Origin: Hylemonella sp.
GTDB lineage: Bacteria > Pseudomonadota > Gammaproteobacteria > Burkholderiales > Burkholderiaceae_C
DNA length: 58,106 bases
Assembly (NCBI GenBank): GCA_030680575.1
Contig: JAUXVI010000026.1
Location: forward strand, 1 to 58,106
Reading direction: 5' to 3'
A model generated the notes under the pieces. It was not told the DNA's origin and ran no database searches. It worked only from the letters and a program-made list of their open reading frames with translations. Positions within the stretch are counted from its first letter, which is position 1; each line of letters starts with the position of its first letter. Below, piece by piece: positions 44,552-53,815 of the stretch. The translations under genes were made by a program, and so were the position numbers.

Positions 44552-45802
44552 TCAAGCCTCGCTTGGCAACAACACCTGGTGTTCCACGCTGTATTGGTAG
44601 TCGTGGAAGATGTGTTGGGCACTCAGCTCCTGGTAGGTGCCATCCGGCAGGCGCCGCGTGGTGTCCTTGAGCCGGTAGGTGTAGTGGCCACAAGTCCAGC
44701 AGTTGTAGTTGCGCATGTGCGTGCACAAACAGGTCTTGTCGGGCACCACCACCACCTTGGCATCGGGGTGGGCCGCGACGGCACGGTTGTAGGCGGTAAT
44801 GTAGGCGCAGTTGCCCGCGGCATCGAGCAGATAGCCATAAGACTCACAGCCAGGTCGCACGCCGGCATTGATGGCCGGTGTGTTCTTGAGCATGCGCATC
44901 GGATAACCGGTGGGTGACAGCGTATTGACCACGATGTCGTCTTCGCTGGCCTTGAAGTACTCCTGCTTGACTTTGGCCGGCAGTCCGCACTCCTTGGAGA
45001 TGGTGAAACGCGTGGCCACTTGCACCGCCGCGCAACCACTTTCCAGAAACGCCACCGCGTCCGAGCCGGTGAACACACCGCCCGCCGCGATCAGAGGAAT
45101 GTCGAGCTGCTCGGTCTTGAGGAATTGCACGATCTCAGCGGCGATGGTGGCCAGGTCGTACTGCGCCCAGTCCATGCCGAAGCCCAGATGGCCGCCCGCC
45201 AAGGGGCCCTCGACGATGATGTAGTCTGGCAAGCGGTTGAGCCGCGCGTTCTTGCGCAAAAACAGTTGCAGCGCACGCACCGACGAGACGATGATACCCA
45301 GCTTGGCGTCACGAAAACGCGGGTGCTCTTCCATCAAGGCGAATGACCCAAGATGCAGCCCGGCGCTCAGCGTGATGCCATCAATGCCAGCATCGAGCGC
45401 GGCCTTCAAACGCACCTGCAGGGTCTCGCGCGGACCGCCCATGGTGAGCTTTTCCATGCAGTTGACAAACACCATGCCGTCGCCCTGCTTGGCTTGCATG
45501 GTCATGCCAACATGCTGGCGGGCGGCTTCGGCCAGTTCGTCCAGATTGAACTTGATCTTGGACTTGTCCGAGTTGTTGATGTTGTGTTTGTAGAGCCGGG
45601 TGCGGTCACGCACGAACTTGGTGTCGAAGCGCTTGTCGGACACGTCGGTGACCATGGCGTCCGAGATGTGACCCACACCGCCCAGGCGGGCCGCCTCCAG
45701 AGCCAATTCCGCAGTCGAAATATCCACGCCCATGCCGCCAATCATGATCGGCACCAGCTCTCGCTTTCCGAACTTCAGCCGGAAATCATCAACACGTTTC
45801 AT
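44552..45802 (-). CDS. nitronate monooxygenase-family flavoprotein with C-terminal Cys cluster
   Basis: This 416-residue FMN protein is of the 2-nitropropane dioxygenase/enoyl-reductase-like TIM-barrel family (PIMIGGMGVDIST, VEGPLAGGHLGFG, PLIAAGGVFTGSDAVAFLESGCAAVQVATRF). The C-terminus carries Cys358, Cys360, Cys368 and Cys371 (CLC-x7-CWTC, with GHYTYRLK after it), a likely metal or Fe-S site not seen in the well-known nitronate monooxygenases. AAGGA precedes the ATG at 45802. Substrate unknown; nitronate or fatty-acid-like enoyl compounds are possible. Confidence 0.8.
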   Translation of the reverse strand: MKRVDDFRLKFGKRELVPIMIGGMGVDISTAELALEAARLGGVGHISDAMVTDVSDKRFDTKFVRDRTRLYKHNINNSDKSKIKFNLDELAEAARQHVGMTMQAKQGDGMVFVNCMEKLTMGGPRETLQVRLKAALDAGIDGITLSAGLHLGSFALMEEHPRFRDAKLGIIVSSVRALQLFLRKNARLNRLPDYIIVEGPLAGGHLGFGMDWAQYDLATIAAEIVQFLKTEQLDIPLIAAGGVFTGSDAVAFLESGCAAVQVATRFTISKECGLPAKVKQEYFKASEDDIVVNTLSPTGYPMRMLKNTPAINAGVRPGCESYGYLLDAAGNCAYITAYNRAVAAHPDAKVVVVPDKTCLCTHMRNYNCWTCGHYTYRLKDTTRRLPDGTYQELSAQHIFHDYQYSVEHQVLLPSEA

Positions 45803-45898
45803 CACTATCCTTGGGGTGCCCTAGCCACTGGCGATCCTCTTGGCCAACGGCCCAAGCAAGCCCAGGGAGAACACCGCGAATTCTAACCTTGCCATATG

Positions 45899-47119
45899 TC
45901 AGATCCCTTGCACGGACATTTCGCCTGCTCGCGTGGAGTACTTGGTCAGCGCGTCGAGTTTTTCGACCTGCAGCCGGGCCGAGCGAGCGCCATAAACGTG
46001 GGCCTTGAGCCACTCGAATTCGGCCTGCAAGGTGTTCGCGCTGGCCAGCACGGTGTGCCAGACCTTTTGCTCGGCATTCCAGCGGTAGCCGCGTGCCTTG
46101 AGCAAGTCCTTGGCGTCGAAGGGCGCACCATTGGCTTGCAGGCGATAACTGGGGGTGCCGCTGGCAGCCAGAATGCCCAGCATGGGGTTGGCAAGGTCGC
46201 CCTTCAACCTGACACCCAACACCGCCAGCAAGGCATGGCAATCCACCTCTGCGCGGTGCGCATCGTAAAACCAGCCATTGGCCAACGCCAGTTGTTCCAG
46301 TTTGGCCGAGCTGTAGCCGGCGGCCTTCCAGTCCACATCGGCCAATGAGCAGCCCCAGCGCAGCGCGGCAAACGCGGGCAGACGCGCTTCGCAGAACGGC
46401 CGGTCAAAACCTGCATTGTGGGCAATCACCAGGTCGACGCCGTCAAGCATCTCGGCGATGCAGGCCTCGTCGAGTTGTTGCCCCTGTACCATGACGTTGG
46501 TAATACCGGTGATCTCCTGCACTTCCTTCGAAATCGGTATGCCAGGGTCTTGCAAACCGTCATGGACGCGCACCGCGCCCACTGGCAAACCGGTGATGCT
46601 GTCGACCTGCACGCGCAGCAAAGCCAGTTCGATAATTTTGTCCTTGGTCGCGTCCAGCCCGGTGGTCTCGGTGTCGAGCACCAGCACGTTGAGCACACTG
46701 CCCGGCGCGGCACCGTCAAAGTCCAAGCGCGGCACCAGGCGCCGCAGCACGCGGTAGTCCGGATGGCGCTCCAGTTCGCGCGCCAGGGCCTCGGCCGGAG
46801 CATGGATCTGTGCAGGAGTCTCGGACTGCATTGGGGCATGGACCTTACCTTCGCCCTGAGCTTCGCCTTCTGTCGGGGCTGCGGCCTGAGCAGTGGCGAC
46901 CACATCGGCCCCGGCCTGGGCCGACTCAGACATCAGCGGCGCGCCCGCCTGCAACCTCTGTGCGGTCGACGCGTCGCCCAGGAGCGGCAGCGCACTCGGA
47001 CCTCGCGGTACCAAAGGCTTGCGTGCAGCCGCTTTACGCGGCTTGGCGCCTTTGCCCTGGGCGGCGCTTGGCACGCCGGGGTCAAAGCCGAAATCGAGTT
47101 GTTCAGTGGTCACGCTCAT
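45899..47119 (-). CDS. DEDDh 3'-5' exonuclease (DnaQ-like)
   Basis: This 406-residue protein has a 110-residue low-complexity N-terminus (Ala, Gln and Glu rich). The exonuclease fold that follows is LVLDTETTGLDATKD (motif I with DxE), DLVIAHNAGFDRPF (motif II) and HRAEVDCHALL (His and Asp of motif III), typical of the epsilon/RNase T superfamily. A C-terminal part with NAEQKVWHTVLA follows. It is not the replicative epsilon subunit by N-terminus and length, so a nuclease in repair or RNA trimming is more likely. Starts MSVTTEQLDFGFD, where the Q-LDF stretch resembles a clamp-binding peptide (weak). Confidence 0.82.
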   Translation of the reverse strand: MSVTTEQLDFGFDPGVPSAAQGKGAKPRKAAARKPLVPRGPSALPLLGDASTAQRLQAGAPLMSESAQAGADVVATAQAAAPTEGEAQGEGKVHAPMQSETPAQIHAPAEALARELERHPDYRVLRRLVPRLDFDGAAPGSVLNVLVLDTETTGLDATKDKIIELALLRVQVDSITGLPVGAVRVHDGLQDPGIPISKEVQEITGITNVMVQGQQLDEACIAEMLDGVDLVIAHNAGFDRPFCEARLPAFAALRWGCSLADVDWKAAGYSSAKLEQLALANGWFYDAHRAEVDCHALLAVLGVRLKGDLANPMLGILAASGTPSYRLQANGAPFDAKDLLKARGYRWNAEQKVWHTVLASANTLQAEFEWLKAHVYGARSARLQVEKLDALTKYSTRAGEMSVQGI

Positions 47120-47133
47120 GCACTGAATAGTAG

Positions 47134-47309
47134 CGCAGTGGTGCGCGCAAAACTGGCACCGCGTCAGCCACTGGCCGGGGCAAGCACTTGGAGGAATTGA
47201 GCGGTGACCGCGCTGGACAACACAGCATACGCATCAACCTGCAATGGCGCGTTTGCTGGGTGTGGACCGAGGATGGCCCGCACAACGTCGAAATCGTGGA
47301 CTACCACTA
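47134..47309 (+). pseudogene. higB: 5'-truncated higB toxin remnant
   Basis: The frame is open from a stop at 47131 to TAA at 47307-47309 and encodes KHLEELSGDRAGQHS, then IRINLQWRVCWVW and HNVEIVDYH. This matches the C-terminal half of RelE-fold HigB toxins. The N-terminal half is missing, replaced by the start region of the divergent exonuclease gene, and no start codon precedes the conserved part. Only residues from about 47176 align with the toxin. The adjacent higA is intact, so this is most likely a decayed toxin of a former higBA module. Confidence 0.75.
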
Positions 47310-47326
47310 AACACTTGGAGATTGCG

Positions 47327-47650
47327 ATGGCAAAGAATGGAATGCGCCCCATCCACCCCGGCGAGATTCTGCGGGAGGACTACCTTGCACCCTTGGGACT
47401 GACGCCGCACGCCCTGTCCAAAGCCTTGCACGTGACACCGGCGCGGATCAACGACGTCGTGCGAGAAGTTCGCGGAATCACGCCCGACACCGCATTGCGT
47501 CTGGCCCGCTTTTTTGGGGGAGACGCGCAGTCCTGGCTGAACCTGCAACAGGCATACGACCTGAAATTGGCCGAAAAAGCCGCATTGAAAGCCATCAACA
47601 AGGAAATCCACCCCTTGGGCCAGAGCGAACAGCTCATGCTGGCCGCCTGA
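47327..47650 (+). CDS. higA: HigA-family antitoxin, orphaned
   Basis: This 107-residue DNA-binding protein reads MRPIHPGEILREDYLAPLGLTPHALSKALHVTPARINDVVREVRGITPDTALRLARFFG, a helix-turn-helix of the HigA/VapI (addiction module antitoxin) family. GGAG stands 7 nt before the ATG. The toxin gene normally upstream is only a fragment (47134-47309), so the antitoxin may now act only as a repressor or be a relic. Confidence 0.88.
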   Translation: MAKNGMRPIHPGEILREDYLAPLGLTPHALSKALHVTPARINDVVREVRGITPDTALRLARFFGGDAQSWLNLQQAYDLKLAEKAALKAINKEIHPLGQSEQLMLAA

Positions 47651-47860
47651 AGCGAGCGCTGCCTGCGAGCGCCCCGACTGAAGCACACGGGCCAACCAAT
47701 CTTGCCAATCATCGTGCGCCCAAGCCCAATCTCAGTGGGTTCGCCCTCGCATGGCCGACATGGACCTGTATGATTTCGCTCGTCCGGTGCGCCCGACAGG
47801 CCCCGGTTGGCACGGCGAGAGCCCGTTCATTTGTCACGCAGTCAAAGCGATCATCACACC
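47651..47860. other. intergenic, no gene supported
   Basis: Between higA and the protease gene I see no ribosome-binding site, promoter or known element that I would defend. An open frame from 47751 (starts MADMDLYDF) runs into the protease gene but has no homology I recognise. Confidence 0.4.
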
Positions 47861-48850
47861 ATGGCAGAAGGCTTCTTTCACCCCAATTCGCTTGCTATTC
47901 CCAACGTCGACGCCAGTCGCCTAAGTGGTGCAATGGTCAGGATTGTTCCAAAGACACGACTGGTTTTGGATCTCGCCCAGTCATCCAAGGCGGCAATTGA
48001 ACAAGCTCGCAACGAGTCGATGCCCGACGGAAGCGAGTGTTGGTACCGGTTCTTCACTCGCGACGATCTGGCGCGCGTACATGATCCTGAATTCTCGATG
48101 GGAATGGTTCGGCATGAGTTCTCTCGACTCGTTCGGCAAGGCGCAACATTTCCTGCCACCGACTTGCTCGATGGAGGCGGCACAGGGTTCTGCTTTGATA
48201 AACAAGGCTTGGTCCTGACCAACTACCATTTGGTTACCGGAGAAGTCGCGAACTATCACCGCGAAGCAGGCGCGATCGGTGCCGAAGTGCTTTGCAAAGG
48301 ACTGCGAGCCGAGGTTGCCCAAATCGACAACGCAGGCAACTGGTTCTGGGCCCCTGCCTCAAGAGTGTGGCTCGTGTCGAACCCGTCTACTGATCGCGCT
48401 GTTTGGGAAGACGAACACGGTCAAAGCCATTTGCGCGAAGACACGGCCGTACTTCGCATCGAACCACCACCGCCGAGCACGCTGGACCTGTCTTGCGAGG
48501 GCGCAGTCATTGGCGAGCCCGTCTGGATGACAGGATTCCCACTTCGAAGCGCTCGCCCCCAAAGTTCGTTGGCCAAAGTTGGCTATGCCGACGCCGATGG
48601 CACGCTACGCGTTTCTCGTGGCGTCATCACGGACCTGGAGACGCCGGATTACTTCACCACTGATCTCGACGGATCGATGGGTAGCAGCGGCTCACCGGTC
48701 TTCAACAGCAATGGCAGAGTGATCGGCATGTTCTCCAGGGCCACGGGCAACGGGCCCAAGAACGCATTTGAATATGGTCACATGAAACGTGTGCATGTCT
48801 CAACCGGACTCGCAGCCAGTGGATTGCGCTTAGGCGTCCCTTCGCTGTGA
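47861..48850 (+). CDS. trypsin-like serine protease of foreign composition
   Basis: This 329-residue protein has a chymotrypsin-fold catalytic set: His123 in VLTNYHLVTGE, Asp194 in REDTAVLRIE and Ser276 in GSMGSSGSPVF. The residues after each (for example NSNGRVIGM) support peptidase family S1 or S7-type. No signal peptide, so cytoplasmic. G+C appears lower and codon use more even than in neighbours, pointing to horizontal acquisition. The ATG at 47861 is preferred; an alternative TTG 54 nt earlier exists. It lies beside a decayed toxin-antitoxin locus, typical of a small genomic island. Target unknown. Confidence 0.75.
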   Translation: MAEGFFHPNSLAIPNVDASRLSGAMVRIVPKTRLVLDLAQSSKAAIEQARNESMPDGSECWYRFFTRDDLARVHDPEFSMGMVRHEFSRLVRQGATFPATDLLDGGGTGFCFDKQGLVLTNYHLVTGEVANYHREAGAIGAEVLCKGLRAEVAQIDNAGNWFWAPASRVWLVSNPSTDRAVWEDEHGQSHLREDTAVLRIEPPPPSTLDLSCEGAVIGEPVWMTGFPLRSARPQSSLAKVGYADADGTLRVSRGVITDLETPDYFTTDLDGSMGSSGSPVFNSNGRVIGMFSRATGNGPKNAFEYGHMKRVHVSTGLAASGLRLGVPSL

Positions 48851-49014
48851 GACCCAACCGTTATTGTCTTGTCGGCCCACCGGTACATGAAGTAAGCGGG
48901 TTGTTTGGTGGGGGGCACGTCTGTGTCGTGAGCACCCAGCCGGATGGCCACGTCACACCCAGTCGCGTCAGGGGCACCGCTGCGAATCGTGGCAAGCCCA
49001 GGTGGCAACGGACT
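48851..49014. other. intergenic, convergent ends of the protease and boxA
   Basis: 164 bp between the protease stop and the boxA stop. No gene or strong hairpin is visible. Base composition is mixed, suggesting the edge of the island. Confidence 0.4.
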
Positions 49015-50277
49015 TCAATAGGTCTCGAAGTGGATGCGGCCCTCGCGCTGCATTTGGCTCAGGCAGTCGTCCCATTGCAAGCCCCGCGCAATGGCAGCGT
49101 CGCGCAGGGCGGCGGCGACGCCTTCTTCCATGGCCTTGAGGCCGCAAACAAACACGCTGGTGTTGGCATCAGCCAGCATGGCCGCCACATCCGCGGCGCG
49201 CTCGCGCAGCGAGTCCTGCACATAGCGCTTTGGCGCGCCCGGCGTTCGCGAGAAAGCCAGGTTGATGTCGATGAAGTCCTTGGGCAACTTCATCAGGGGT
49301 CCGAAGTAGGGCAACTCTTGCTGCGTGCGGGCGCCAAAGAACAGCATCAGGCGTCCACCCACGGCCTTGCCCTGCAAGCGGCGCCGGTACTCGGTCATGG
49401 CGCGCATCGGCGCCGAACCGGTGCCGGTGCAGATCATCAGCAGGTTGGAACCCGGGTGATTGGGCATCAGGAAGGTGTTGCCAAACGGCCCGATCACCTG
49501 CACCGCGTCACCCACCTTGGCATCGCACAGGTAGTTGGAGCAAACACCACGCACCGGCTGACCCTGATGGTCCAGCGTGACACGCTTGACCGTGAGCGAC
49601 AGGTTGTTGTAGCCGGCGCGCTCGCCATTGCGCGGACTGGCCACGGAATACTGGCGCGCGTGGTGCGGCCTGCCGCCTGCATCCGCGCCCGGTGGCACTA
49701 GCCCCAGGGACTGTCCTTCGAGCACCGGGAACGGCATGACACCGAAGTCCAGCATCAGGTGGTGCGTGTCGCTGTCCGGCGCGCCATGGGTCACCTTGAA
49801 GTTGCCCACCACGGTGGCCGTCACCGGCGCCTTGGGACCATACAGATTGAGGTAAGGATGCGCCGCCGACCAGGGCGGCACGCTGGCGCTGAGGGTCTGA
49901 ACCGCCACTGGCTGGACCCCAATGGCTGGCGTTGCCACCGCAAAAGTCGTCGTGGCCATGCCAAGCACGTCAGCGGCAAGCGCTTGTTCGCGCTGCGCCA
50001 CGGGCTCTTCGACCGGCAATTCATCCCAACTCAGTTGTTGTGCCAGCGAGTAGGGCTGGGCCAGAGGCACCGTGCGCCAGTTGTCGATGGCCCCGGTTGG
50101 ACAGGGCGCTATGCAGGCCTTGCAAGCCTCGCATTTGCTGGCGTCCACCACGTAGTTGCGGCTGTCATGCGTGATCGCCTGAATCGGACAGGTGAGCTCG
50201 CAGGTGTTGCAGCGGATGCATATCTCGGGGTCGATCAGATGCTGCTTGAGTACAGCGCTTGCAACGGGCGCGTTCAT
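49015..50277 (-). CDS. boxA: benzoyl-CoA 2,3-epoxidase reductase component BoxA
   Basis: This 420-residue flavo-iron-sulfur protein passes electrons from NADPH to BoxB. It has two ferredoxin-type clusters (Cys20, 23, 26, 30 and Cys49, 52, 55, 59) at the N-terminus, then an FNR-like domain with [11 protein letters not shown] (FAD) and [16 protein letters not shown] (NADPH), ending HFETY with an aromatic terminal residue. The start is ATG 50277 (MNAPVASAV); the frame extends upstream but into boxB. boxC-boxB-boxA are transcribed in this order. Confidence 0.95.
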   Translation of the reverse strand: MNAPVASAVLKQHLIDPEICIRCNTCELTCPIQAITHDSRNYVVDASKCEACKACIAPCPTGAIDNWRTVPLAQPYSLAQQLSWDELPVEEPVAQREQALAADVLGMATTTFAVATPAIGVQPVAVQTLSASVPPWSAAHPYLNLYGPKAPVTATVVGNFKVTHGAPDSDTHHLMLDFGVMPFPVLEGQSLGLVPPGADAGGRPHHARQYSVASPRNGERAGYNNLSLTVKRVTLDHQGQPVRGVCSNYLCDAKVGDAVQVIGPFGNTFLMPNHPGSNLLMICTGTGSAPMRAMTEYRRRLQGKAVGGRLMLFFGARTQQELPYFGPLMKLPKDFIDINLAFSRTPGAPKRYVQDSLRERAADVAAMLADANTSVFVCGLKAMEEGVAAALRDAAIARGLQWDDCLSQMQREGRIHFETY

Positions 50278-50302
50278 GGTGGTGTGGGGCAGACGATCCG
50301 GA

Positions 50303-51730
50303 TCAGTTGAATCGCACGTACTCAAAATCCACCGGCTGGCGGTTGATGCCCACGCTGGGTGGCGCAATCCAGTTGGCGTACTTGCCCGGTGCCACCACAC
50401 GGCCCATCAAGGATGCCACGTAGGCGCGGTCCGACGCACTGGGCAGCCACTGGTCCAGGCCTGCGTTCCACTCCTGCTCGGACAGCAGCTTGCCATCGGG
50501 CGAGACCCGCACCTTGGACAGCGTGCCAATCTTGCGGTTGAAGGCCTTGTGGGGCGTGGTCAAACGAAAATCAACACCCGCCTTCTCCAGCACCCGGTTC
50601 CAGCGTCCCACGCCACCACGCGAATCGGTGATGTAGTCGTCGCGCAGCACTTCGTTGAGCGCATTGAGCATGGGCACTTCGCGCTCCACCAGCACGCCGT
50701 CCTGCACCGCCAACAGCCGGTAAGCATCGCCCTGTAGACGGTGGTCGTCGCCGCGCTTGGTTTCCTCGAAGCGGCCCTTCAGTCCGCTGTTGTAGAAGAT
50801 CGCCGCGTTGGACGACTCATCCGCGCCAAACAGGTCGATCGTCACCGAGAAATGGAAGTTGAGATAGCGCTGGAGGGTGGGCAAATCAATCACGCCCGCC
50901 GCGCGAAGTTGCGCCGGGTTGTCGGTTTTGAGCTGGTTCATCACTTCACAGGTGCGCTGGATCACGCGCGACACGCCGGATTCCCCCACAAACATGTGGT
51001 GCGCCTCTTCGGTCAGCATGAAGCGGCAGGTGCGCGCCAGCGGGTCGAAGCCCGATTCGGCCAGCGCGCACAACTGGAACTTGCCGTCGCGGTCGGTGAA
51101 ATAGGTGAACATGAAGAAGGACAACCAGTCAGGCGTTTTCTCGTTGAAGGCCTGCAGGATGCGCGGGTTGTCCGCATCACCCGAGCGGCGCTGCAACAGC
51201 GCGTCGCCCTCCTCGCGCCCGTCGCGGCCAAAGTAGCGGTGCAGCAGGTAGACCATGGCCCACAGGTGCCGCCCTTCTTCGACGTTGACCTGGAACAGGT
51301 TGCGCATGTCATAGAGCGAGGGCGCCGTCAGCCCCAGGTGGCGCTGCTGTTCGACCGAGGCGGGCTCGGTGTCGCCCTGCGTGACGATGATGCGGCGCAG
51401 GTTGGCGCGGTGCTCGCCGGGCACGTCCTGCCAGGCGGCCTCGCCCTTGTGTTCACCGAAATTGACCTGTCGCCCCGCTTCCGCCGGGTTCAGGAAGATG
51501 CCCCAGCGGTAGTCGGGCATTTTCACGTGGTCAAAGTGGGCCCAGCCAGACGGGTCGACGCTGACTGCCGTGCGCAGGTAGACGTCATAGTCGGGCGAGC
51601 CTTCCGGCCCCATGTCCTGCCACCAGTTCAGAAAACCGGGCTGCCAATGCTCCAGCGCGCGCTGCAAGGTCTTGTCACTGGACAGATCGACGTTGTTGGG
51701 GATCTTCTCGCTGTAATTGATGGTGGACAT
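50303..51730 (-). CDS. boxB: benzoyl-CoA 2,3-epoxidase oxygenase component BoxB
   Basis: This 475-residue di-iron monooxygenase epoxidises the ring of benzoyl-CoA using O2 and electrons from BoxA. The sequence ([30 protein letters not shown] and later [42 protein letters not shown]) matches BoxB; the EEAHHMF stretch supplies carboxylate and histidine iron ligands. AAGGAAA stands 8 nt before the ATG. The start of boxA lies 25 nt downstream of its stop. Confidence 0.96.
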   Translation of the reverse strand: MSTINYSEKIPNNVDLSSDKTLQRALEHWQPGFLNWWQDMGPEGSPDYDVYLRTAVSVDPSGWAHFDHVKMPDYRWGIFLNPAEAGRQVNFGEHKGEAAWQDVPGEHRANLRRIIVTQGDTEPASVEQQRHLGLTAPSLYDMRNLFQVNVEEGRHLWAMVYLLHRYFGRDGREEGDALLQRRSGDADNPRILQAFNEKTPDWLSFFMFTYFTDRDGKFQLCALAESGFDPLARTCRFMLTEEAHHMFVGESGVSRVIQRTCEVMNQLKTDNPAQLRAAGVIDLPTLQRYLNFHFSVTIDLFGADESSNAAIFYNSGLKGRFEETKRGDDHRLQGDAYRLLAVQDGVLVEREVPMLNALNEVLRDDYITDSRGGVGRWNRVLEKAGVDFRLTTPHKAFNRKIGTLSKVRVSPDGKLLSEQEWNAGLDQWLPSASDRAYVASLMGRVVAPGKYANWIAPPSVGINRQPVDFEYVRFN

Positions 51731-51789
51731 GAGGGGTTTCCTTGAGTGATGGAACGACTATTGAAGTGGTGTCAGACAACGGCAAGACC

Positions 51790-51820
51790 CGTCATTGCGA
51801 GCGCAGCGCTCGCAATGACG
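51790..51820. repeat. REP-like palindrome between boxC and boxB
   Basis: CGTCATTGCGAGCGC (51790-51804), one central A, and its perfect complement (51806-51820) form a 15-bp stem. Such CGTCATTGCGAGC-type palindromes are common dispersed elements. In this 103-bp gap within an operon it may stabilise upstream mRNA or modulate downstream expression. Confidence 0.75.
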
Positions 51821-51833
51821 AGGGCCACTTGCA

Positions 51834-53492
51834 TCAAACCCGGTTGAGATCGAATGCCGCTTTTTCGCCCTTGCCGTAGACCTTGAGCGCGCCTTTGGCG
51901 CCACTGGCATTGGGCCGCACGAAGATCCAGTTTTGCCAGGCGGACAGACGTCCGAAGATGCGTGTCTCCATGGTCTCCTTGCTGCAAAAGCGCAGGTTGG
52001 CTTCCAGGCCGGTCAGTGCGTCGGGCGACATGGCCGCGCGCTCTTCCAGCGCCAGGCGAATCTCGTCGGCCCAATCCAGATCATCCGGCGCGGCGGTGAT
52101 CAGACCCAGTTCCAGCGCCTGTAGCGCCGTCAAAGGCCGATCACAGGCCTCGGCGCAAGCTGCCATGGGCGCTGCCTCCTCATAGAAGCGCCGTGCCAAG
52201 CGTGATTGAGCCGTGACCATCGGGTACAAGCCCAGATTACTTGGCGTCAACGTCAGTTTGGGCTCGCGAGCCGCATCAGAGGCCAAATGCGCCATGTAAC
52301 TGCGGTCGGCGCAGAACGCCAGCTCGGCCAGCACGCCGGCAAAACATGAGCCCGGCTCGATCAGCGCGAACAGCGAACGCGAGGACACGTCCAGCCGCGC
52401 CAGCGTGCGCCGCAGCAGGCCCACGGTCTCTTTGACCAGCCAGTGCGCACCATGCGTGCGCAGGCTGGCATCGACTTCCAGCACCCGCGCCGAGTCGCCC
52501 TCGGTCTTGAGAATCCAGGTGCCAATCTCGGGCTCGTTGGTGCGCAGGTGCAGACAAGCGTCGTCCAGTTCACGCGCCATGACCAGCGGCCACCAATGTG
52601 CACCCAGCGCTTCGATGCCGGCCAGGTCGGCCGGCTGCGCGGAGGTGGGCGCCTTGACCAGCACGGTGGCGCTGCGCTTGGCGCGGTCGATCGCCACATC
52701 CACATGGTTGTAATGCACGCCCTGCTCGTCGTCCCGGCGTTGCAGGGGCGCGAGCACCACGGCTTTGGCCTCAAGCGGACGTTGACTTTGCGCGGACAGA
52801 ACGGCGACACGCTCCTGCAACTTCTGCGCGAACACCGCCGGCTTGGCCACCTCGTCCACCAGGCGCCAGTCCTTGGCCTTCTGCCCCCGCACGCCCTCCG
52901 AGGTGTTGCAGAAGACATCGGCCAGGTCGTGGCGCACGTGGCGCTTGTCGGTCATGCGAGTCAAACCGCCGGTGCCAGGCAACACGCCCAGCAAAGGCAC
53001 CTCCGGCAAGGACACCGACGAGGACCGGTCGTCAACCAGCAGGATGTCGTCGCACGCCAGTGCCAGCTCGTAGCCACCACCGGCGCAGGCGCCGTTGACG
53101 GCGGCAATGAACTTCAGCCCACCATGGCGGCTGGAGTCTTCCAGCCCGTTGCGCGTCTCGTTGGTGAACTTGCAGAAGTTGACCTTCCAGCCGTGGGTGG
53201 ACAGGCCCAGCATGAAGATGTTGGCACCCGAGCAGAACACCCTTTCCTTGGCACTGGTGATCACCACCACGCTGACTTGCGGGTGCTCGAAGCGGATGCG
53301 CTGCACGGCATCATGCAACTCGATGTCCACGCCCAGGTCGTAGGAGTTGAGCTTGAGCTTGTAGCCATCGCGGATGCCCCCCTCCTCGGCCACATCCAGG
53401 CGCAGCGTCGCCACGCGGCCGTCCACGGCGAGTTTCCAATGGCGGTAGCGCGAGGGATCGGTCTGGTAGTCCACGCGGGGGGTATCGGACAT
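51834..53492 (-). CDS. boxC: 2,3-epoxybenzoyl-CoA dihydrolase BoxC
   Basis: This 552-residue crotonase-superfamily enzyme hydrolyses the epoxide and cleaves the ring to 3,4-dehydroadipyl-CoA semialdehyde and formate. The N-terminus after ATG 53492 is MSDTPRVDYQTDPSRYRHW. The crotonase core contains VFCSGANIFMLG (oxyanion hole), AAVNGACAGGGYELALACDDILLVDD and LPGTGGLTRM. The second half, with AEACDRPLTALQALELGLIT, belongs to the same fold duplication. GGAGAG stands 7 nt before the ATG. Confidence 0.96.
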   Translation of the reverse strand: MSDTPRVDYQTDPSRYRHWKLAVDGRVATLRLDVAEEGGIRDGYKLKLNSYDLGVDIELHDAVQRIRFEHPQVSVVVITSAKERVFCSGANIFMLGLSTHGWKVNFCKFTNETRNGLEDSSRHGGLKFIAAVNGACAGGGYELALACDDILLVDDRSSSVSLPEVPLLGVLPGTGGLTRMTDKRHVRHDLADVFCNTSEGVRGQKAKDWRLVDEVAKPAVFAQKLQERVAVLSAQSQRPLEAKAVVLAPLQRRDDEQGVHYNHVDVAIDRAKRSATVLVKAPTSAQPADLAGIEALGAHWWPLVMARELDDACLHLRTNEPEIGTWILKTEGDSARVLEVDASLRTHGAHWLVKETVGLLRRTLARLDVSSRSLFALIEPGSCFAGVLAELAFCADRSYMAHLASDAAREPKLTLTPSNLGLYPMVTAQSRLARRFYEEAAPMAACAEACDRPLTALQALELGLITAAPDDLDWADEIRLALEERAAMSPDALTGLEANLRFCSKETMETRIFGRLSAWQNWIFVRPNASGAKGALKVYGKGEKAAFDLNRV

Positions 53493-53815
53493 AGTGTTCT
53501 CTCCAGTTGAAGTCAGAGCACATTTGCTGCACAAAGTGGTCTGACCCACAAGGTTTCAGGTTTGGGGCAGTCACGCAATGAATGGGTGCGGTGTGCGGCG
53601 AATAATAGTGTCTTTCTTGAATTCTTGCACGACGATGCGCATTTAACCCGCCTCCCCTGTCCGGTACCGCTTTAGCGCCGCTGGTGCCAGCCCACCCTAT
53701 TTATGCATGACGATACCTATTTACGGGTTTATCACTAGGCGTGCAACCCTCGCGCCGGTCTACCATTTGTCAGTTCGCGCCGACTGCCGCGCACCCCTCA
53801 AAACAGGAGCCTTCC
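53493..53815. promoter_or_regulatory. box/liv divergent promoter region with TGCA-type repeats
   Basis: This 323-bp non-coding gap holds the promoters of the divergent boxC and livK-type operons. Two near-identical 13-mers TGCACGACGATGC (53626-53638) and TGCATGACGATAC (53704-53716) fit TGCAyGACGATrC. From memory, BzdR/BoxR-type regulators of benzoate genes bind repeats containing TGCA, so these are candidate operators. A TGCACAAA stretch at 53528 is a further TGCA. A-T-rich patches at 53610 and 53700-53730 may be -10 regions. AGGAG at 53805 is the livK ribosome binding site. Confidence 0.55.

Noticed and set aside
47751..47924. Short frame starting MADMDLYDF before the protease gene
   Set aside because: No ribosome binding site and no recognisable sequence; it runs out of frame into the protease gene.
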